The notes: generated by a model from the letters alone, not told the origin. A stretch of DNA of 64,000 nt from Nesterenkonia sandarakina (GCF_003003175.1 NZ_PVTY01000014.1:1-64000), one strand, 5' to 3'. Positions 42,003 to 53,356 are shown, numbered from the stretch's first letter. Numbers and translations are program-made.

Positions 42003-42944
42003 TCAGTTGACGCTGAGGTACATCGTGTTGGACCAGTACGGGGAGTTCAGCGGGTACTGGATGGTGCCGACGCGGGGGTTGCTGGCCCCGATGAGCTGGC
42101 CGTTGCCGACGTAGATGGCGGCGTGGCTGCCACCGTTCTGGATGACGATGTCGCCCGGGGACGGCGAGGAGACCTGGCGCAGCGAGCCCATCATGGCGTA
42201 GGTGCTGCGGGGCACCGAGATGCCGGCCTGGCCGTAGGCCCAGTTGATGAAGCCGGAGCAGTCCCAGCCTGAAGGTGAGGTGCCGCCGAAGGAGTACGGG
42301 TTGCCGAGACCGGCGTAGGCTGCGCCCACGACCGAGCCGTTGCCGCCGCCGCTGGAGGCCGGAGCCTCTTCCTGGGCGGGGGCGGCGGAGGCGACCTGAG
42401 TGTTGCCCTGGGCCTGCTGGCCGGCGTCGGCCTGCTGCGTCTGCTGCTGCGGAGCCGGCTCGGGCTCTGGCTGCGGCTCGGGCTCTGCCTGCGGTGCGGG
42501 AGTCTCCAGCTGTGCGGGCACTGCCTGCTGCACGGGCTCGGGCTGCGGTGCCGGAGCTGGCTCGACCTCGGGAGCGGCGGGGACGACTTCCTCGACCTCT
42601 TCCACGACGGGAGCGGGCTCCGGTGCTGGCTCAGGGGCGGGGGTGGAGGTGACCACTGAGCGCTCGAAGGAGAGCTCGACCTCGGTGGATGCGCTCACGG
42701 CGACTGCGGAAGTGCTGCTGGCGCGCTCCACGCTGAGACCTGTTGCGGCCACGTCCAGGGTGGTGACCTCTGGGGTGTCGATGTCGGTGCTGGCGTTCGC
42801 GGCGACTCCGGAGGAGATCACGAGGCCGGATGCGGCGACGGCGGCTGCCGCGCCTCGTCCGACGGTGCCGGCGTTGGATGCCACGGCCTTTGCCAGTGAT
42901 GGCTTGGCCTGGCGGCGCCGGTCACGGCGTGAGACGAAAGTCAT
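42003..42944 (-). CDS. NlpC/P60 (C40) peptidoglycan endopeptidase with Pro/Glu-rich spacer
   Basis: 313 residues. A basic N-terminus (SRRDRRRQAKPS) and a hydrophobic segment ending VAANAST form a signal peptide. The central region (about 95-215) is dominated by P, E, A and Q repeats that can span the wall. The C-terminal C40 domain carries the catalytic Cys in WDCSGFINWAYGQAG and the His in GGSHAAIYVGNG; a polar third residue is likely the downstream Asn. It cleaves within stem peptides during growth or division. ATG 42944 has a weak GAGAAG site. Expression comes from a promoter about 210 nt upstream through a long leader. Confidence 0.92.
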   Translation of the reverse strand: MTFVSRRDRRRQAKPSLAKAVASNAGTVGRGAAAAVAASGLVISSGVAANASTDIDTPEVTTLDVAATGLSVERASSTSAVAVSASTEVELSFERSVVTSTPAPEPAPEPAPVVEEVEEVVPAAPEVEPAPAPQPEPVQQAVPAQLETPAPQAEPEPQPEPEPAPQQQTQQADAGQQAQGNTQVASAAPAQEEAPASSGGGNGSVVGAAYAGLGNPYSFGGTSPSGWDCSGFINWAYGQAGISVPRSTYAMMGSLRQVSSPSPGDIVIQNGGSHAAIYVGNGQLIGASNPRVGTIQYPLNSPYWSNTMYLSVN

Positions 42945-43152
42945 GTCTGTCACTTCTCTGGAAACCTCTCCCTGTAGTTGCGGGGCCGCCTCAGTGAAGT
43001 GCGAGCCGGGAAGCTCACGTTCTTCAGGTCTGGATCGACCGCGATGCCCCGCACCCTGCCTTGCGGTAGTTTTCGTGAAACAGCTCCGGTCAGCGGCAGG
43101 AGAAGATCTGACTGGAGGTGCTGCGACTTCGGACATCGGCCGCGAGCACGAC
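42945..43152 (-). ncRNA. Long, potentially structured 5' leader of the NlpC/P60 gene
   Basis: About 208 nt between the predicted transcription start and the ATG. An 8-bp outer helix (43047-43054 with 42979-42986) would enclose two small hairpins (42999-43019 and 43028-43041), giving a three-way junction. Actinobacterial NlpC/P60 and Rpf genes often have c-di-AMP (ydaO) riboswitches here, but I do not see the conserved ydaO core strings. An unassigned regulatory leader is possible. No gene is visible between 42945 and 43404. Confidence 0.4.
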
Positions 43153-43158
43153 TACGAC

Positions 43159-43185
43159 GTTATAACAGATCGATAAAATTGTCAC
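43159..43185 (-). promoter_or_regulatory. NlpC/P60 gene promoter
   Basis: Minus strand: -35 GTGACA (43180-43185), 15-nt spacer, -10 TATAAC (43159-43164), in a locally AT-rich stretch unusual for this genome. Confidence 0.6.
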
Positions 43186-43404
43186 GCTCAGGTCACGGTC
43201 GATGGAAAACGCCCTGGGAGTGAGCTGATCAGGACCCGGCCATCACGCTGGTCAAGCACCGCAAGAACCCATATAACGCCTTGTCAGCGTCATTTGTAGA
43301 CGATTCTCCACTGCGGGGCAGCAGTCACGGGCGTGTGGATTCTCCGTGGCAATGTGCGTCATCTCACCGTGACATTGACCGGGGAAGGGCCCCCGGGAGG
43401 GCGC

Positions 43405-44133
43405 TCAGGAAGCCGGTGACTCTTCCACGAAGAGGTGCTGGGCGACCTCCAGCGGCAGCTCGACCTCCAGCTGTTCCTCGGCCGTGATCGCGACCTCCAA
43501 CATCACATAGGCCTGATTCACCCCGCGCAGCCGCAGCGCGCCGCCGGGTCGCAGTCCAGCCTCGAGCAGCTGCTCCAGCACCTCTGGCTCCATCTGGATG
43601 GACTCCGCCAGGCGCTTCACGATCCACAGCTGTGAGCTCTGACCCGTCGGGTCCGCCTCTGCGGCCTGGCGCAGGGTGGTCTTCGTCGGGACGGGCGGCT
43701 GCTCGGCGAGGACCACGCCGAGCTTGTCCAGACCGGGAATGGGGTTCCCGTAGGGAGATTCCACCGGGGACTGCAGGATCTCCACCAGGCGGCGCTCCAC
43801 CCGCTCGCTCATCACGTGCTCCCAGCGGCAGGCCTCTTCATGGATGTACTGCCACTCCAGCCCGATGACATCCGAGAGCAGCCGCTCGGCGAGACGATGC
43901 TTGCGCATGACCTGCACCGCGAGGTCACGCCCGGACTCGGTGAACTGGAGCCGACGGTCCGAGGTGAGCACCAGGAGGCCGTCTCGTTCCATGCGGGCCA
44001 CCGTCTGGGACACCGTCGGACCTGAGTGCTCCAGGCGCTCGGCGATGCGCGCACGCAGCGGCACGATCCCTTCCTCTTCCAGATCAAGGATGGTGCGCAG
44101 GTACATCTCAGTGGTGTCGATCAGATCGGTCAC
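43405..44133 (-). CDS. DtxR/IdeR-family metal-dependent transcriptional repressor
   Basis: 242 residues. Winged-helix N-terminus [20 protein letters not shown] with recognition helix region [18 protein letters not shown]. The metal and dimerisation domain keeps [11 protein letters not shown] (the Cys and His ligands of the DtxR site), and the C-terminal SH3-like domain follows. It is probably the Fe or Mn-responsive repressor of iron uptake or Mn transport. GTG 44133 is chosen, with AGGAGAG upstream. The promoter region between it and serC holds two palindromes. Confidence 0.93.
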   Translation of the reverse strand: MTDLIDTTEMYLRTILDLEEEGIVPLRARIAERLEHSGPTVSQTVARMERDGLLVLTSDRRLQFTESGRDLAVQVMRKHRLAERLLSDVIGLEWQYIHEEACRWEHVMSERVERRLVEILQSPVESPYGNPIPGLDKLGVVLAEQPPVPTKTTLRQAAEADPTGQSSQLWIVKRLAESIQMEPEVLEQLLEAGLRPGGALRLRGVNQAYVMLEVAITAEEQLEVELPLEVAQHLFVEESPAS

Positions 44134-44204
44134 GTATGACTCACTCTCCTGCGCCGTGCCTTGATAACGTGAGCCTCGGCGCTGTTCGTCCTGGTGGAAG
44201 CAGC

Positions 44205-44216
44205 TGCTGTACAGCA
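44205..44216. promoter_or_regulatory. 12-bp palindrome TGCTGTACAGCA
   Basis: A perfect palindrome just downstream of the predicted DtxR promoter -10 (TATGCT, 44213-44218 on the minus strand), sharing the core CTGTACAG with the site at 41856-41867. Confidence 0.4.
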
Positions 44217-44218
44217 TA

Positions 44219-44243
44219 GTTCCGCACCGGAACCCTTCGGCAA
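44219..44243 (-). promoter_or_regulatory. DtxR gene promoter with palindrome in the spacer
   Basis: Minus strand: TTGCCG (-35, 44238-44243), 19-nt spacer, TATGCT (-10, 44213-44218). The spacer contains a perfect 15-bp palindrome GTTCCGCACCGGAAC (44219-44233). A long spacer with internal dyad is the pattern of activator-twisted promoters, but no binding protein is known. Confidence 0.4.
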
Positions 44244-44267
44244 CGACGCTGACCGATGCGACCGTGA

Positions 44268-45425
<1,158 letters not shown>

Positions 45426-45444
45426 CCGCCGGGGCGGGGCGGGC

Positions 45445-46002
45445 TCAGCCTTCGTCGGCTTCGGCCTGCTCCGCCTTGTGGGCTTCGCGCTCCTCGTCGT
45501 TCATCCGCTCGAGCCACGGCACCCACGGCGGCGCGATGAGCGTGTCCTCGCCCGGGAGCAGGCCGATCTCGCAGACCGTGACCAGCTTGGCCCGGGGCGC
45601 GCGGGCGACGGTGACGAACCATTCCCAGCCTCGATAGCCGGGCTTGTCCGCGGCGAATCGGTGCGTGAGCAGCCGGTCCTCCTCCGCGGTGACGCCGAGG
45701 TGGTCTCCCACCTGGGCGGGGTCGGCGATCTCGTAGAGCGCATCGTGGGCGAGCGCCACGGCGGCGGCCAGGACCGGGTCCACCTTGGGCTTGCCGGGCC
45801 GGCGGGTGCGCGCGACCGGTTCAGCGCGGACCTTCCCGGCGCTGGTCTTCGCGGGGCTGGTCTTCGTCGGGCTGGTCTTCGCCGGGCTGCCGTCGACGGC
45901 GGTGGTCTTCTCGGCGCTGGTCTCCACGGAAAGGTCAGCCTGAGGGTCGGCGTTCTCGCCGGAGGTCTGCACGGCCGTCGCTTCGGGGGTCTGTTCAGTC
46001 AT
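45445..46002 (-). CDS. DUF3027 family protein with Lys/Thr/Ser repeats
   Basis: 185 residues. The N-terminal 65 residues are low complexity, including a tandem KTSPA repeat (SPAKTSPTKTSPAKTSAGK) coded by near-identical 15-bp units at about 45845-45890. The rest is the DUF3027 domain (LAAAVALAHDALYEIAD, then GYRGWEWFVTVARAP and VTVCEIGLLPGEDTLIAPPWVPW), found in actinobacteria next to a cold-shock gene, as here. Function unknown, soluble. It follows the cold-shock gene by 2 bp. Confidence 0.87.
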   Translation of the reverse strand: MTEQTPEATAVQTSGENADPQADLSVETSAEKTTAVDGSPAKTSPTKTSPAKTSAGKVRAEPVARTRRPGKPKVDPVLAAAVALAHDALYEIADPAQVGDHLGVTAEEDRLLTHRFAADKPGYRGWEWFVTVARAPRAKLVTVCEIGLLPGEDTLIAPPWVPWLERMNDEEREAHKAEQAEADEG

Positions 46003-46004
46003 GA

Positions 46005-46388
46005 TCAGGCGTCGAACTCGTCGGCCACGCGACGCAGCATCGCGGCGATCTTCTTCGACTGCGCCGTCTGCGGGTAGTGCCCGTTGCGCAGCGCCCCGGT
46101 GGAGTTGTCCAAGACGTTGACCAGGTCCTGGACCAGCTCTGCCATCTCATCGGCAGGCTTGCGGGTGGCGCGGGCCACCGAGGGTGCTTCCTCGAGCAGC
46201 CGGACGGAGAGCGCCTGCTTGCCCCGTCGGCCGTCGGCGATGCCGTATTCCATACGTGTGCCGGCTTTGACGCTGGGCACTCCCGCCGGCAGGGCAGAAG
46301 AGTGCAGAAACACTTCCTGGCCGTCATCTGAAGTCAGGAATCCGAAGCCCTTCTCGGCGTCGAACCACTTCACTTTCCCGGTTGGCAC
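46005..46388 (-). CDS. Cold-shock-domain protein with C-terminal helical extension
   Basis: 127 residues: an N-terminal CSD (MPTGKVKWFDAEKGFGFL, RNP1 KGFGFLTS, RNP2 VFLHSSA) of about 70 residues, then a helical tail of about 55 residues (EMAELVQDLVNVLDNSTGAL). This is the larger actinobacterial CspB-like form always paired with DUF3027. The start is GTG 46388 with GAGGT upstream. Confidence 0.92.
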   Translation of the reverse strand: MPTGKVKWFDAEKGFGFLTSDDGQEVFLHSSALPAGVPSVKAGTRMEYGIADGRRGKQALSVRLLEEAPSVARATRKPADEMAELVQDLVNVLDNSTGALRNGHYPQTAQSKKIAAMLRRVADEFDA

Positions 46389-46501
46389 GGTGTTCTTACC
46401 TCATGAATCGCTGGAGACGGATGCTGATGATCAAGGCCTCTAGAGTACCGCCGTCGACGCCGGAGCCCGAACTCCGACCCCGGACTCCCCAGGCTGCGCG
46501 C

Positions 46502-46507
46502 TAGAAT
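46502..46507 (+). promoter_or_regulatory. Leaderless -10 element of the XPB operon
   Basis: TAGAAT ends 6 nt before ATG 46514, with no Shine-Dalgarno sequence. It may drive the small membrane protein and the two helicase genes behind it. Confidence 0.6.
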
Positions 46508-46513
46508 CGCAGC

Positions 46514-46780
46514 ATGTCCCCCACGACGACCGCCGTCCACGGCTCGCCCCGACGCAGCGGCTCGCGTCCTGCGCAGGCGCTGCTGTGGTCAGGAGTGGTG
46601 ATCACCGCACTGTCCGGGATCGCTCTGCTGGTGATCCTGAGCCTGTACTTCATGGCCACCGATCCACATCCGGCCTTCTACGTCGCCGCCCTCTGGGGCT
46701 TTCCGCTCGGATTCGCGCTGCTGATCGCGTTTCTGCTGCTCTCGGTGAACCGGCGTCGCCGCGGCACCGGCATCGGCTGA
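46514..46780 (+). CDS. Small membrane protein upstream of the XPB operon
   Basis: 88 residues: Arg/Ser-rich N-terminus, then two membrane helices (ALLWSGVVITALSGIALLVIL; YVAALWGFPLGFALLIAFLLL) and a short basic tail RRRRGTGIG. Only one base separates its stop from the GTG of the helicase-associated gene, so it is likely cotranscribed. No family recognised. Confidence 0.75.
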   Translation: MSPTTTAVHGSPRRSGSRPAQALLWSGVVITALSGIALLVILSLYFMATDPHPAFYVAALWGFPLGFALLIAFLLLSVNRRRRGTGIG

Positions 46781-46781
46781 A

Positions 46782-49079
46782 GTGTCTCTGCTCAGCCTGG
46801 AAGCCCTGCTTGAACGCCTCGAGTCCTGGGACGAGCCCCGCCTGGCCGCGCTGCTGCGGCTGCGCCCCGACCTGTTGCAGCCCACCCCCGCGGACCTGAC
46901 CACCCTGGCGGTGCGGGTGGGCTCAGAGGCCAGCATCCGTCAGCATCTGCAGCGACTCGACGCCCCGACCCTGCAGGCCGCCACCCGGCTTTCCCTGGCT
47001 GCCGCGCAGCCGTCCTCCTCGGCGGATGAGCCGTCGTCGGCGGATGAGCCGTCGTCGGCGGATGACCTGGACCCGCGCGCCCTCGAGTCGCTGCAGGCCG
47101 CGGGACTCTTCTTCGCCGAGCCCGGGCCCACCCCGGCCCTCGCTGCGCCCGCTCGTCTCCCGCATATCGTCGATTCGCTCACGGCGCATCTGCCGCAGCT
47201 CGCCGATTCGCTGATCATTGAGACTCCGCCGGCTCCGACCCCGGCCGGGGCTTCGCCCGCTGTGCTCGAGAACGCCTCGGTGGCGGCCATCTCAGAGCTG
47301 CTCGACGACGTGGCAGAGCTGCTCGCTCTGCTGACCGACTCCCCCGCCGTGACCCTGCGCACCGGCGGGGTGGGCATGCGCGAGCTGCGCCGGATCGCTG
47401 CCGCCTCGGCGCGCTGGGGGGCCGCTTCGAGAACCGGTGCTCCGCGCGGGCGCCCCTCCGGCTCCGGCCTCGGCGCAGGAACCGGCTCCGATGCCAGCGT
47501 CGGCGAGATCGGGTGGCTCTTGGAGCTCACCGCCGCCAGCGGGCTGATCGAGCTCTCCGACGGCCAGGCCTGGTCGCCGGGCCGCCTGGCTGAGCAGTTC
47601 AGCGCCGCGGCGCGTCACCACCAGCACCAGCTGCTGGTCTCCGGGTGGCTCTTGGCGCCCCGCGCCCCGATGCTGCTGCGCGGCCCCCACCCGAGCAGCC
47701 GGATCGCCCCGACCCTGGGCCTTGACCGTCAGCGTGGCGATGCGGACAGGCTGCGTCGCACCCTGCTGGACACCGCCGGTGCGCTCAGCACCGAAGCCGG
47801 TGAGGAGCGCGTCCAGCTCTATGCGCTGAACCTTCCCGACGAGGATCTCCCCGGGCCCGACGCGCTGACCGGCGCACTGCCGCGCCGGCTCGCCTGGGAA
47901 CGCCCGCTGATGAGCGCCCGGGTGGTCCACCTGCTGCCCTGGCTGGCGCGCGAAGCCGAACGACTCGGCCTCTTCGCGGTGGGCGCGCTGAGCGCCGCCG
48001 GCGCTGCGCTGCTGGAGGGTGCCGACCAGGGCTCCGCCTCAAGCGTCGGGGCGGGCTGGCGGCCGGGCCTGAGCCGCCTCGCCGAGCACCTCGCCTCCTC
48101 GATGCCGGCCCAGGTCGACACGATCCTGGTCCAGTCCGACCTCACCGCGATCGCCACCGGCGCGCTCTCCCCCGCCAGTGCTGCAGCCCTTGCGGACTTC
48201 GGCCAGCGCGAGGGTCACGGGTCGGTGCCCACCTACCGGTTCAGCCCCGACTCGCTGCACCGCGGACTCACCCGCGGCTGGACCGGACCTTCGATGCTGG
48301 CGTGGCTCGAGGCACACAGCCTCACGGACCTTCCGGCGTCCCTCACGACCCAGGTCGAGGATGCCGCGCGCACCTGGCGCGGGGTGCAGATCGGCGAGGC
48401 CGGCGCCTGGCTGCGGGTCACCGACGCCGACCAGCGCGACGCGCTGCTCAAGGACCCGGTGCTCAGCGGACTGGGACTGCGGGTGCTGGCCGAAGACATC
48501 CTGATCGCGCGAGCTCCGATGGCAGCGCTGGAACAGGCGCTGACCGACGCCGGGTTCAACTCCGCGCGCAGCGCCGAGACTGAGTCGGCCCGCGACCGCC
48601 TCCCCGCAGCCGGGCATTCGGCGGAGCACACCGCCTCCTGGTCGTTGGAGTCCTCACCGTGGGAACAGTCCCCGGTGCGGATCACCAGCGCAGAGCCGGC
48701 CGACCTGGATGAGACCCTGCTGGCCGACACCGCGTCCGCACTGCGGCAGGCCGGGCGGGCCGCGCCGTCGTCGGCCTCACCCTCCGCCGCGGCCCACGAC
48801 GTCATCGGCACGCTGCGCTCGGCGCTGGCGGCCCGCCGGGAGGTCACGCTGACCCGGGTCTCCCCGCAGGGCAGCACGCATCAGCTCAGCGGCGTGCCCA
48901 CCGGGATGAACGCCGGGCGGGTCCGGATCAGGGTGCGCGACGACGACGGGGAGGCTACCGTGATGCTGCACCGCATCGCCGCCGTCGAGGAGACCCCGGC
49001 GCGGCAGAGCCCTCCGCACGAGCCCACCGTGCAGGCTCCTGCGGAGCAACCGAGCACCATAGAGGAGAACAATGGCTGA
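46782..49079 (+). CDS. Helicase-associated XPB-partner protein
   Basis: 765 residues, GTG start. It matches the actinobacterial helicase_C_3/XPB-Ssl2-associated family that always precedes the XPB gene and lacks helicase motifs. A SSADEP repeat (three near-identical 18-bp units, 47016-47066) lies near residue 80. The C-terminal segment (about 690-745) resembles a small WYL- or SH3-like beta domain (VTLTRVSPQGSTHQLSGVP). The stop overlaps the XPB start by 8 nt. It is presumed to cooperate in repair with the helicase. Confidence 0.85.
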   Translation: MSLLSLEALLERLESWDEPRLAALLRLRPDLLQPTPADLTTLAVRVGSEASIRQHLQRLDAPTLQAATRLSLAAAQPSSSADEPSSADEPSSADDLDPRALESLQAAGLFFAEPGPTPALAAPARLPHIVDSLTAHLPQLADSLIIETPPAPTPAGASPAVLENASVAAISELLDDVAELLALLTDSPAVTLRTGGVGMRELRRIAAASARWGAASRTGAPRGRPSGSGLGAGTGSDASVGEIGWLLELTAASGLIELSDGQAWSPGRLAEQFSAAARHHQHQLLVSGWLLAPRAPMLLRGPHPSSRIAPTLGLDRQRGDADRLRRTLLDTAGALSTEAGEERVQLYALNLPDEDLPGPDALTGALPRRLAWERPLMSARVVHLLPWLAREAERLGLFAVGALSAAGAALLEGADQGSASSVGAGWRPGLSRLAEHLASSMPAQVDTILVQSDLTAIATGALSPASAAALADFGQREGHGSVPTYRFSPDSLHRGLTRGWTGPSMLAWLEAHSLTDLPASLTTQVEDAARTWRGVQIGEAGAWLRVTDADQRDALLKDPVLSGLGLRVLAEDILIARAPMAALEQALTDAGFNSARSAETESARDRLPAAGHSAEHTASWSLESSPWEQSPVRITSAEPADLDETLLADTASALRQAGRAAPSSASPSAAAHDVIGTLRSALAARREVTLTRVSPQGSTHQLSGVPTGMNAGRVRIRVRDDDGEATVMLHRIAAVEETPARQSPPHEPTVQAPAEQPSTIEENNG

Positions 49080-50730
49080 TGGACCGCTGATCGTGCAGTC
49101 GGACAAGACCGTGCTGTTGGAGGTCGATCACCCGCAGGCCGATGCCGCGCGGCGGGCGGTCGCCGCCTTTGCGGACCTCGAGCGCGCCCCCGAGCACATC
49201 CACACGTACCGGATCACGCCGCTGGGGCTCTGGAACGCCCGCGCCGCCGGCTTCGACGCCGAATACGTGGTCGACACCCTGCTCAACCACTCCCGGTTCC
49301 CGGTCCCACATTCGCTGCTGGTGGACATCGCCGAGACGATGAGCCGCTACGGGCGGCTGCGCCTGGAGAAGGACCCGGTCCATGGACTGGTGCTGCGCAG
49401 CCAGGAGCCCGGGATCCTGAGCGAGGTGCTCCACGCCAAGACGCTGGTCCCGCTGCTCGGCCCCGAGATCGATGAGAACACCGTGGCCGTGCACGGTCAG
49501 GCCCGCGGCGAGCTGAAGCAGCAGCTCCTGCGCCTCGGGTGGCCCGCCGATGATCTGGCCGGGTTCGTCGACGGCACCGCCCACCCGATCGCGCTGCGCC
49601 AGGACGGCTGGGCCCTGCGTGGATATCAGCAGGAGGCGGTCGACAACTTCTGGCAGGCCGGCTCCGGCGTCGTCGTGCTGCCCTGCGGCGCCGGCAAGAC
49701 GCTGGTCGGCGCCGCGGCGATGGCCACCTCCGGCACGATCACACTGATCCTGGTGAACTCCACCGTCTCGGCGCGACAGTGGAAGGCGGAGCTGCTCAAG
49801 CGCACCTCGCTGACCGAAGAGGAGATCGGCGAATACTCCGGAGCCCGGAAAGAGGTCCGCCCGGTGACCATCGCCACCTACCAGGTGCTCGCCGCACGGC
49901 GCAACGAGCTGTTCACCCATCTGGAGCTGCTCAACGGCCACGACTGGGGACTGATCATCTATGACGAGGTCCACCTGCTGCCGGCCCCGATCTTCCGGAT
50001 GACCGCTGACCTGCAGGCCCGGCGCAGGCTCGGGCTGACCGCGACGCTGGTCCGGGAAGACGGCCGGGAGCGCGAGGTGTTCTCCCTGATCGGACCCAAG
50101 CGCTATGACACCCCCTGGAAGCAGATGGAGGCCCAGGGCTGGATCGCTCCGGCGACCTGCATCGAGGTGCGCACCGACATGCCGCGCAGCCTGCGGATGG
50201 AGTACGCCTCCGCCGCAGACAAGGAGCGGCACCGGCTCGCCGCCGGGGCCGAGGTCAAGGACGCCGTGGTCGCCAGGCTGGTGGCCCGGCACCGCCACCT
50301 GGGAGAACAGGTTCTGGTCATCGGTCAGTTCGTGGACCAGCTGGAACGCCTCGGCGAACAGCTCGGCGCCCCGGTGCTCACCGGCTCGGCCTCCGTCACC
50401 GCCCGGCAGAAGCAGTTCGACGCCTTCCGCGCCGGGGAGCTGGAGGTGCTGGTGGTCTCGAAGATCGCGAACTTCTCCATCGACCTGCCCCAGGCCTCGG
50501 TGGCGATCCAGGTCTCCGGCACCTTCGGGTCCCGTCAGGAGGAGGCCCAGCGCCTGGGTCGGCTGCTGCGCCCCGGCACCGCCGCCGAGGGTGAGGATCC
50601 CAAACGGGCGCACTTCTACTCCGTGGTCACCCGCGACACCGTCGACATGGAGTACGCCGCCCGCCGCCAGCGCTTCCTCTCCGAACAGGGCTACGGCTAC
50701 TCGATCCTCGACGCCGACGACATCGTCTGA
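49072..50730 (+). CDS. DNA repair helicase XPB
   Basis: 552 residues, SF2 3'-5' helicase. N-terminal XPB damage-recognition-like domain (HIHTYRITPLGLWNARAAG), Walker A PCGAGKTLVGAA near residue 204, DEVH box IIYDEVHLL near 296, TATLVREDGRE (motif III plus RED-type insertion), and motif VI QRLGRLLRPG. Bacterial XPB homologues are common in actinobacteria and thought to act in DNA repair. AGAGGAGA precedes ATG 49072. It is translationally coupled to the gene before it. Confidence 0.95.
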   Translation: MADGPLIVQSDKTVLLEVDHPQADAARRAVAAFADLERAPEHIHTYRITPLGLWNARAAGFDAEYVVDTLLNHSRFPVPHSLLVDIAETMSRYGRLRLEKDPVHGLVLRSQEPGILSEVLHAKTLVPLLGPEIDENTVAVHGQARGELKQQLLRLGWPADDLAGFVDGTAHPIALRQDGWALRGYQQEAVDNFWQAGSGVVVLPCGAGKTLVGAAAMATSGTITLILVNSTVSARQWKAELLKRTSLTEEEIGEYSGARKEVRPVTIATYQVLAARRNELFTHLELLNGHDWGLIIYDEVHLLPAPIFRMTADLQARRRLGLTATLVREDGREREVFSLIGPKRYDTPWKQMEAQGWIAPATCIEVRTDMPRSLRMEYASAADKERHRLAAGAEVKDAVVARLVARHRHLGEQVLVIGQFVDQLERLGEQLGAPVLTGSASVTARQKQFDAFRAGELEVLVVSKIANFSIDLPQASVAIQVSGTFGSRQEEAQRLGRLLRPGTAAEGEDPKRAHFYSVVTRDTVDMEYAARRQRFLSEQGYGYSILDADDIV

Positions 50731-50828
50731 GTCCGTCGCCGCCCGGTCGGTCCACCGAGGATCATCCCACCACCCGATAGACAGGCAACATCCAGGAATC
50801 ACCCAGAAACGGGGAGCAAGCTGACGGG

Positions 50829-51557
50829 GTGACTGATAAAACTCCTGAAGCCAAGCTGCTCGTCGTCGACGACGAGCCCAACATCCGAGAGCTGCTGGCC
50901 ACCTCGCTGCGGTTCGCCGGATTCGAGGTCGCCGCGGCCGGCAACGGTCGCGAAGCGCTGGAGACCGCGGAAGAGTTCCAGCCCGACCTCGCGGTCCTCG
51001 ATGTGATGCTGCCCGACATGGACGGCTTCACCGTCACCCGCCGGCTGCGCGCCGCCGGCAAGCACTTCCCGGTGCTGTTCCTCACCGCACGCGATGACAC
51101 CGATGACAAGATCACCGGCCTCACCGTGGGCGGCGACGACTACGTCACCAAGCCCTTCTCGCTGGACGAGGTCGTCGCCCGCATCCGCGCGGTGCTGCGC
51201 CGGACCGCACCCTTCGAGGATGAGGACGCCGTCATCGTCGTGGACAACCTGGAGCTCGACGACGACGCCCACGAGGTCCGCCGCGGAGGCGAGATGGTGG
51301 AGCTCTCCCCCACCGAGTTCAAGCTGCTGCGCTACCTGATGATGAACCCCAACCGGGTCCTCTCCAAGCAGCAGATCCTCGATCACGTCTGGGAGTACAA
51401 CTTCAACGGGGACGCCTCCATCGTGGAGTCCTACATCTCCTACCTGCGCCGGAAGATCGACTCCGGATCCGAGGGCGCTCCGATGATCCAGACCAAGCGC
51501 GGCGTCGGCTATGTGCTCCAGACCTGGGAGCGCCGTCAGCGCTCGCAGGGCCTGTAA
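50829..51557 (+). CDS. OmpR-family response regulator
   Basis: 242 residues: receiver domain with acidic pocket DDE at residues 14-16, phospho-acceptor Asp 58 in LAVLDVMLPD, Thr in LFLTARDD and Lys in GGDDYVTKPF; then a winged-helix domain (VELSPTEFKLLRYLM; ILDHVWEYNFNGDASIVESYI). It is closest in look to actinobacterial PhoP/TcrX-type regulators. GTG start at 50829. The sensor kinase gene follows after 60 bp with its own leaderless promoter. Confidence 0.95.
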   Translation: MTDKTPEAKLLVVDDEPNIRELLATSLRFAGFEVAAAGNGREALETAEEFQPDLAVLDVMLPDMDGFTVTRRLRAAGKHFPVLFLTARDDTDDKITGLTVGGDDYVTKPFSLDEVVARIRAVLRRTAPFEDEDAVIVVDNLELDDDAHEVRRGGEMVELSPTEFKLLRYLMMNPNRVLSKQQILDHVWEYNFNGDASIVESYISYLRRKIDSGSEGAPMIQTKRGVGYVLQTWERRQRSQGL

Positions 51558-51605
51558 CAGACCGGCTGACCCACGAGGAATCTCGCCCCGATCTCCTGCG
51601 GCACG

Positions 51606-51611
51606 TAAGGT
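51606..51611 (+). promoter_or_regulatory. Leaderless -10 element of the sensor kinase gene
   Basis: TAAGGT ends 6 nt before ATG 51618 with no Shine-Dalgarno sequence. The kinase can thus be transcribed separately from the regulator. Confidence 0.5.
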
Positions 51612-51617
51612 CTGCGT

Positions 51618-53180
<1,563 letters not shown>

Positions 53181-53356
53181 GTCGGGGTCTTCCCCAGCTT
53201 CGCCGCTCGCCGCCGGCAGGTCCCGCTCCTGCACAGCCGCTCGGCTCCGGCGCTGCACCCGCAGCAGGCTCCGTAGTGTTCTGGGCACCGGCGGGACAGC
53301 GGATCCCTCCGGGTCAATGATCAGCACCGGCTGCGCCGGTCACCCGAGGAGAGACC

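Noticed and set aside
42945-43160. Canonical c-di-AMP (ydaO) riboswitch before the NlpC/P60 gene
   Set aside because: Position fits, but the conserved GGGGUGAAUC-like and CAGCUAAC-like core strings are not present. Kept only as an unassigned leader.
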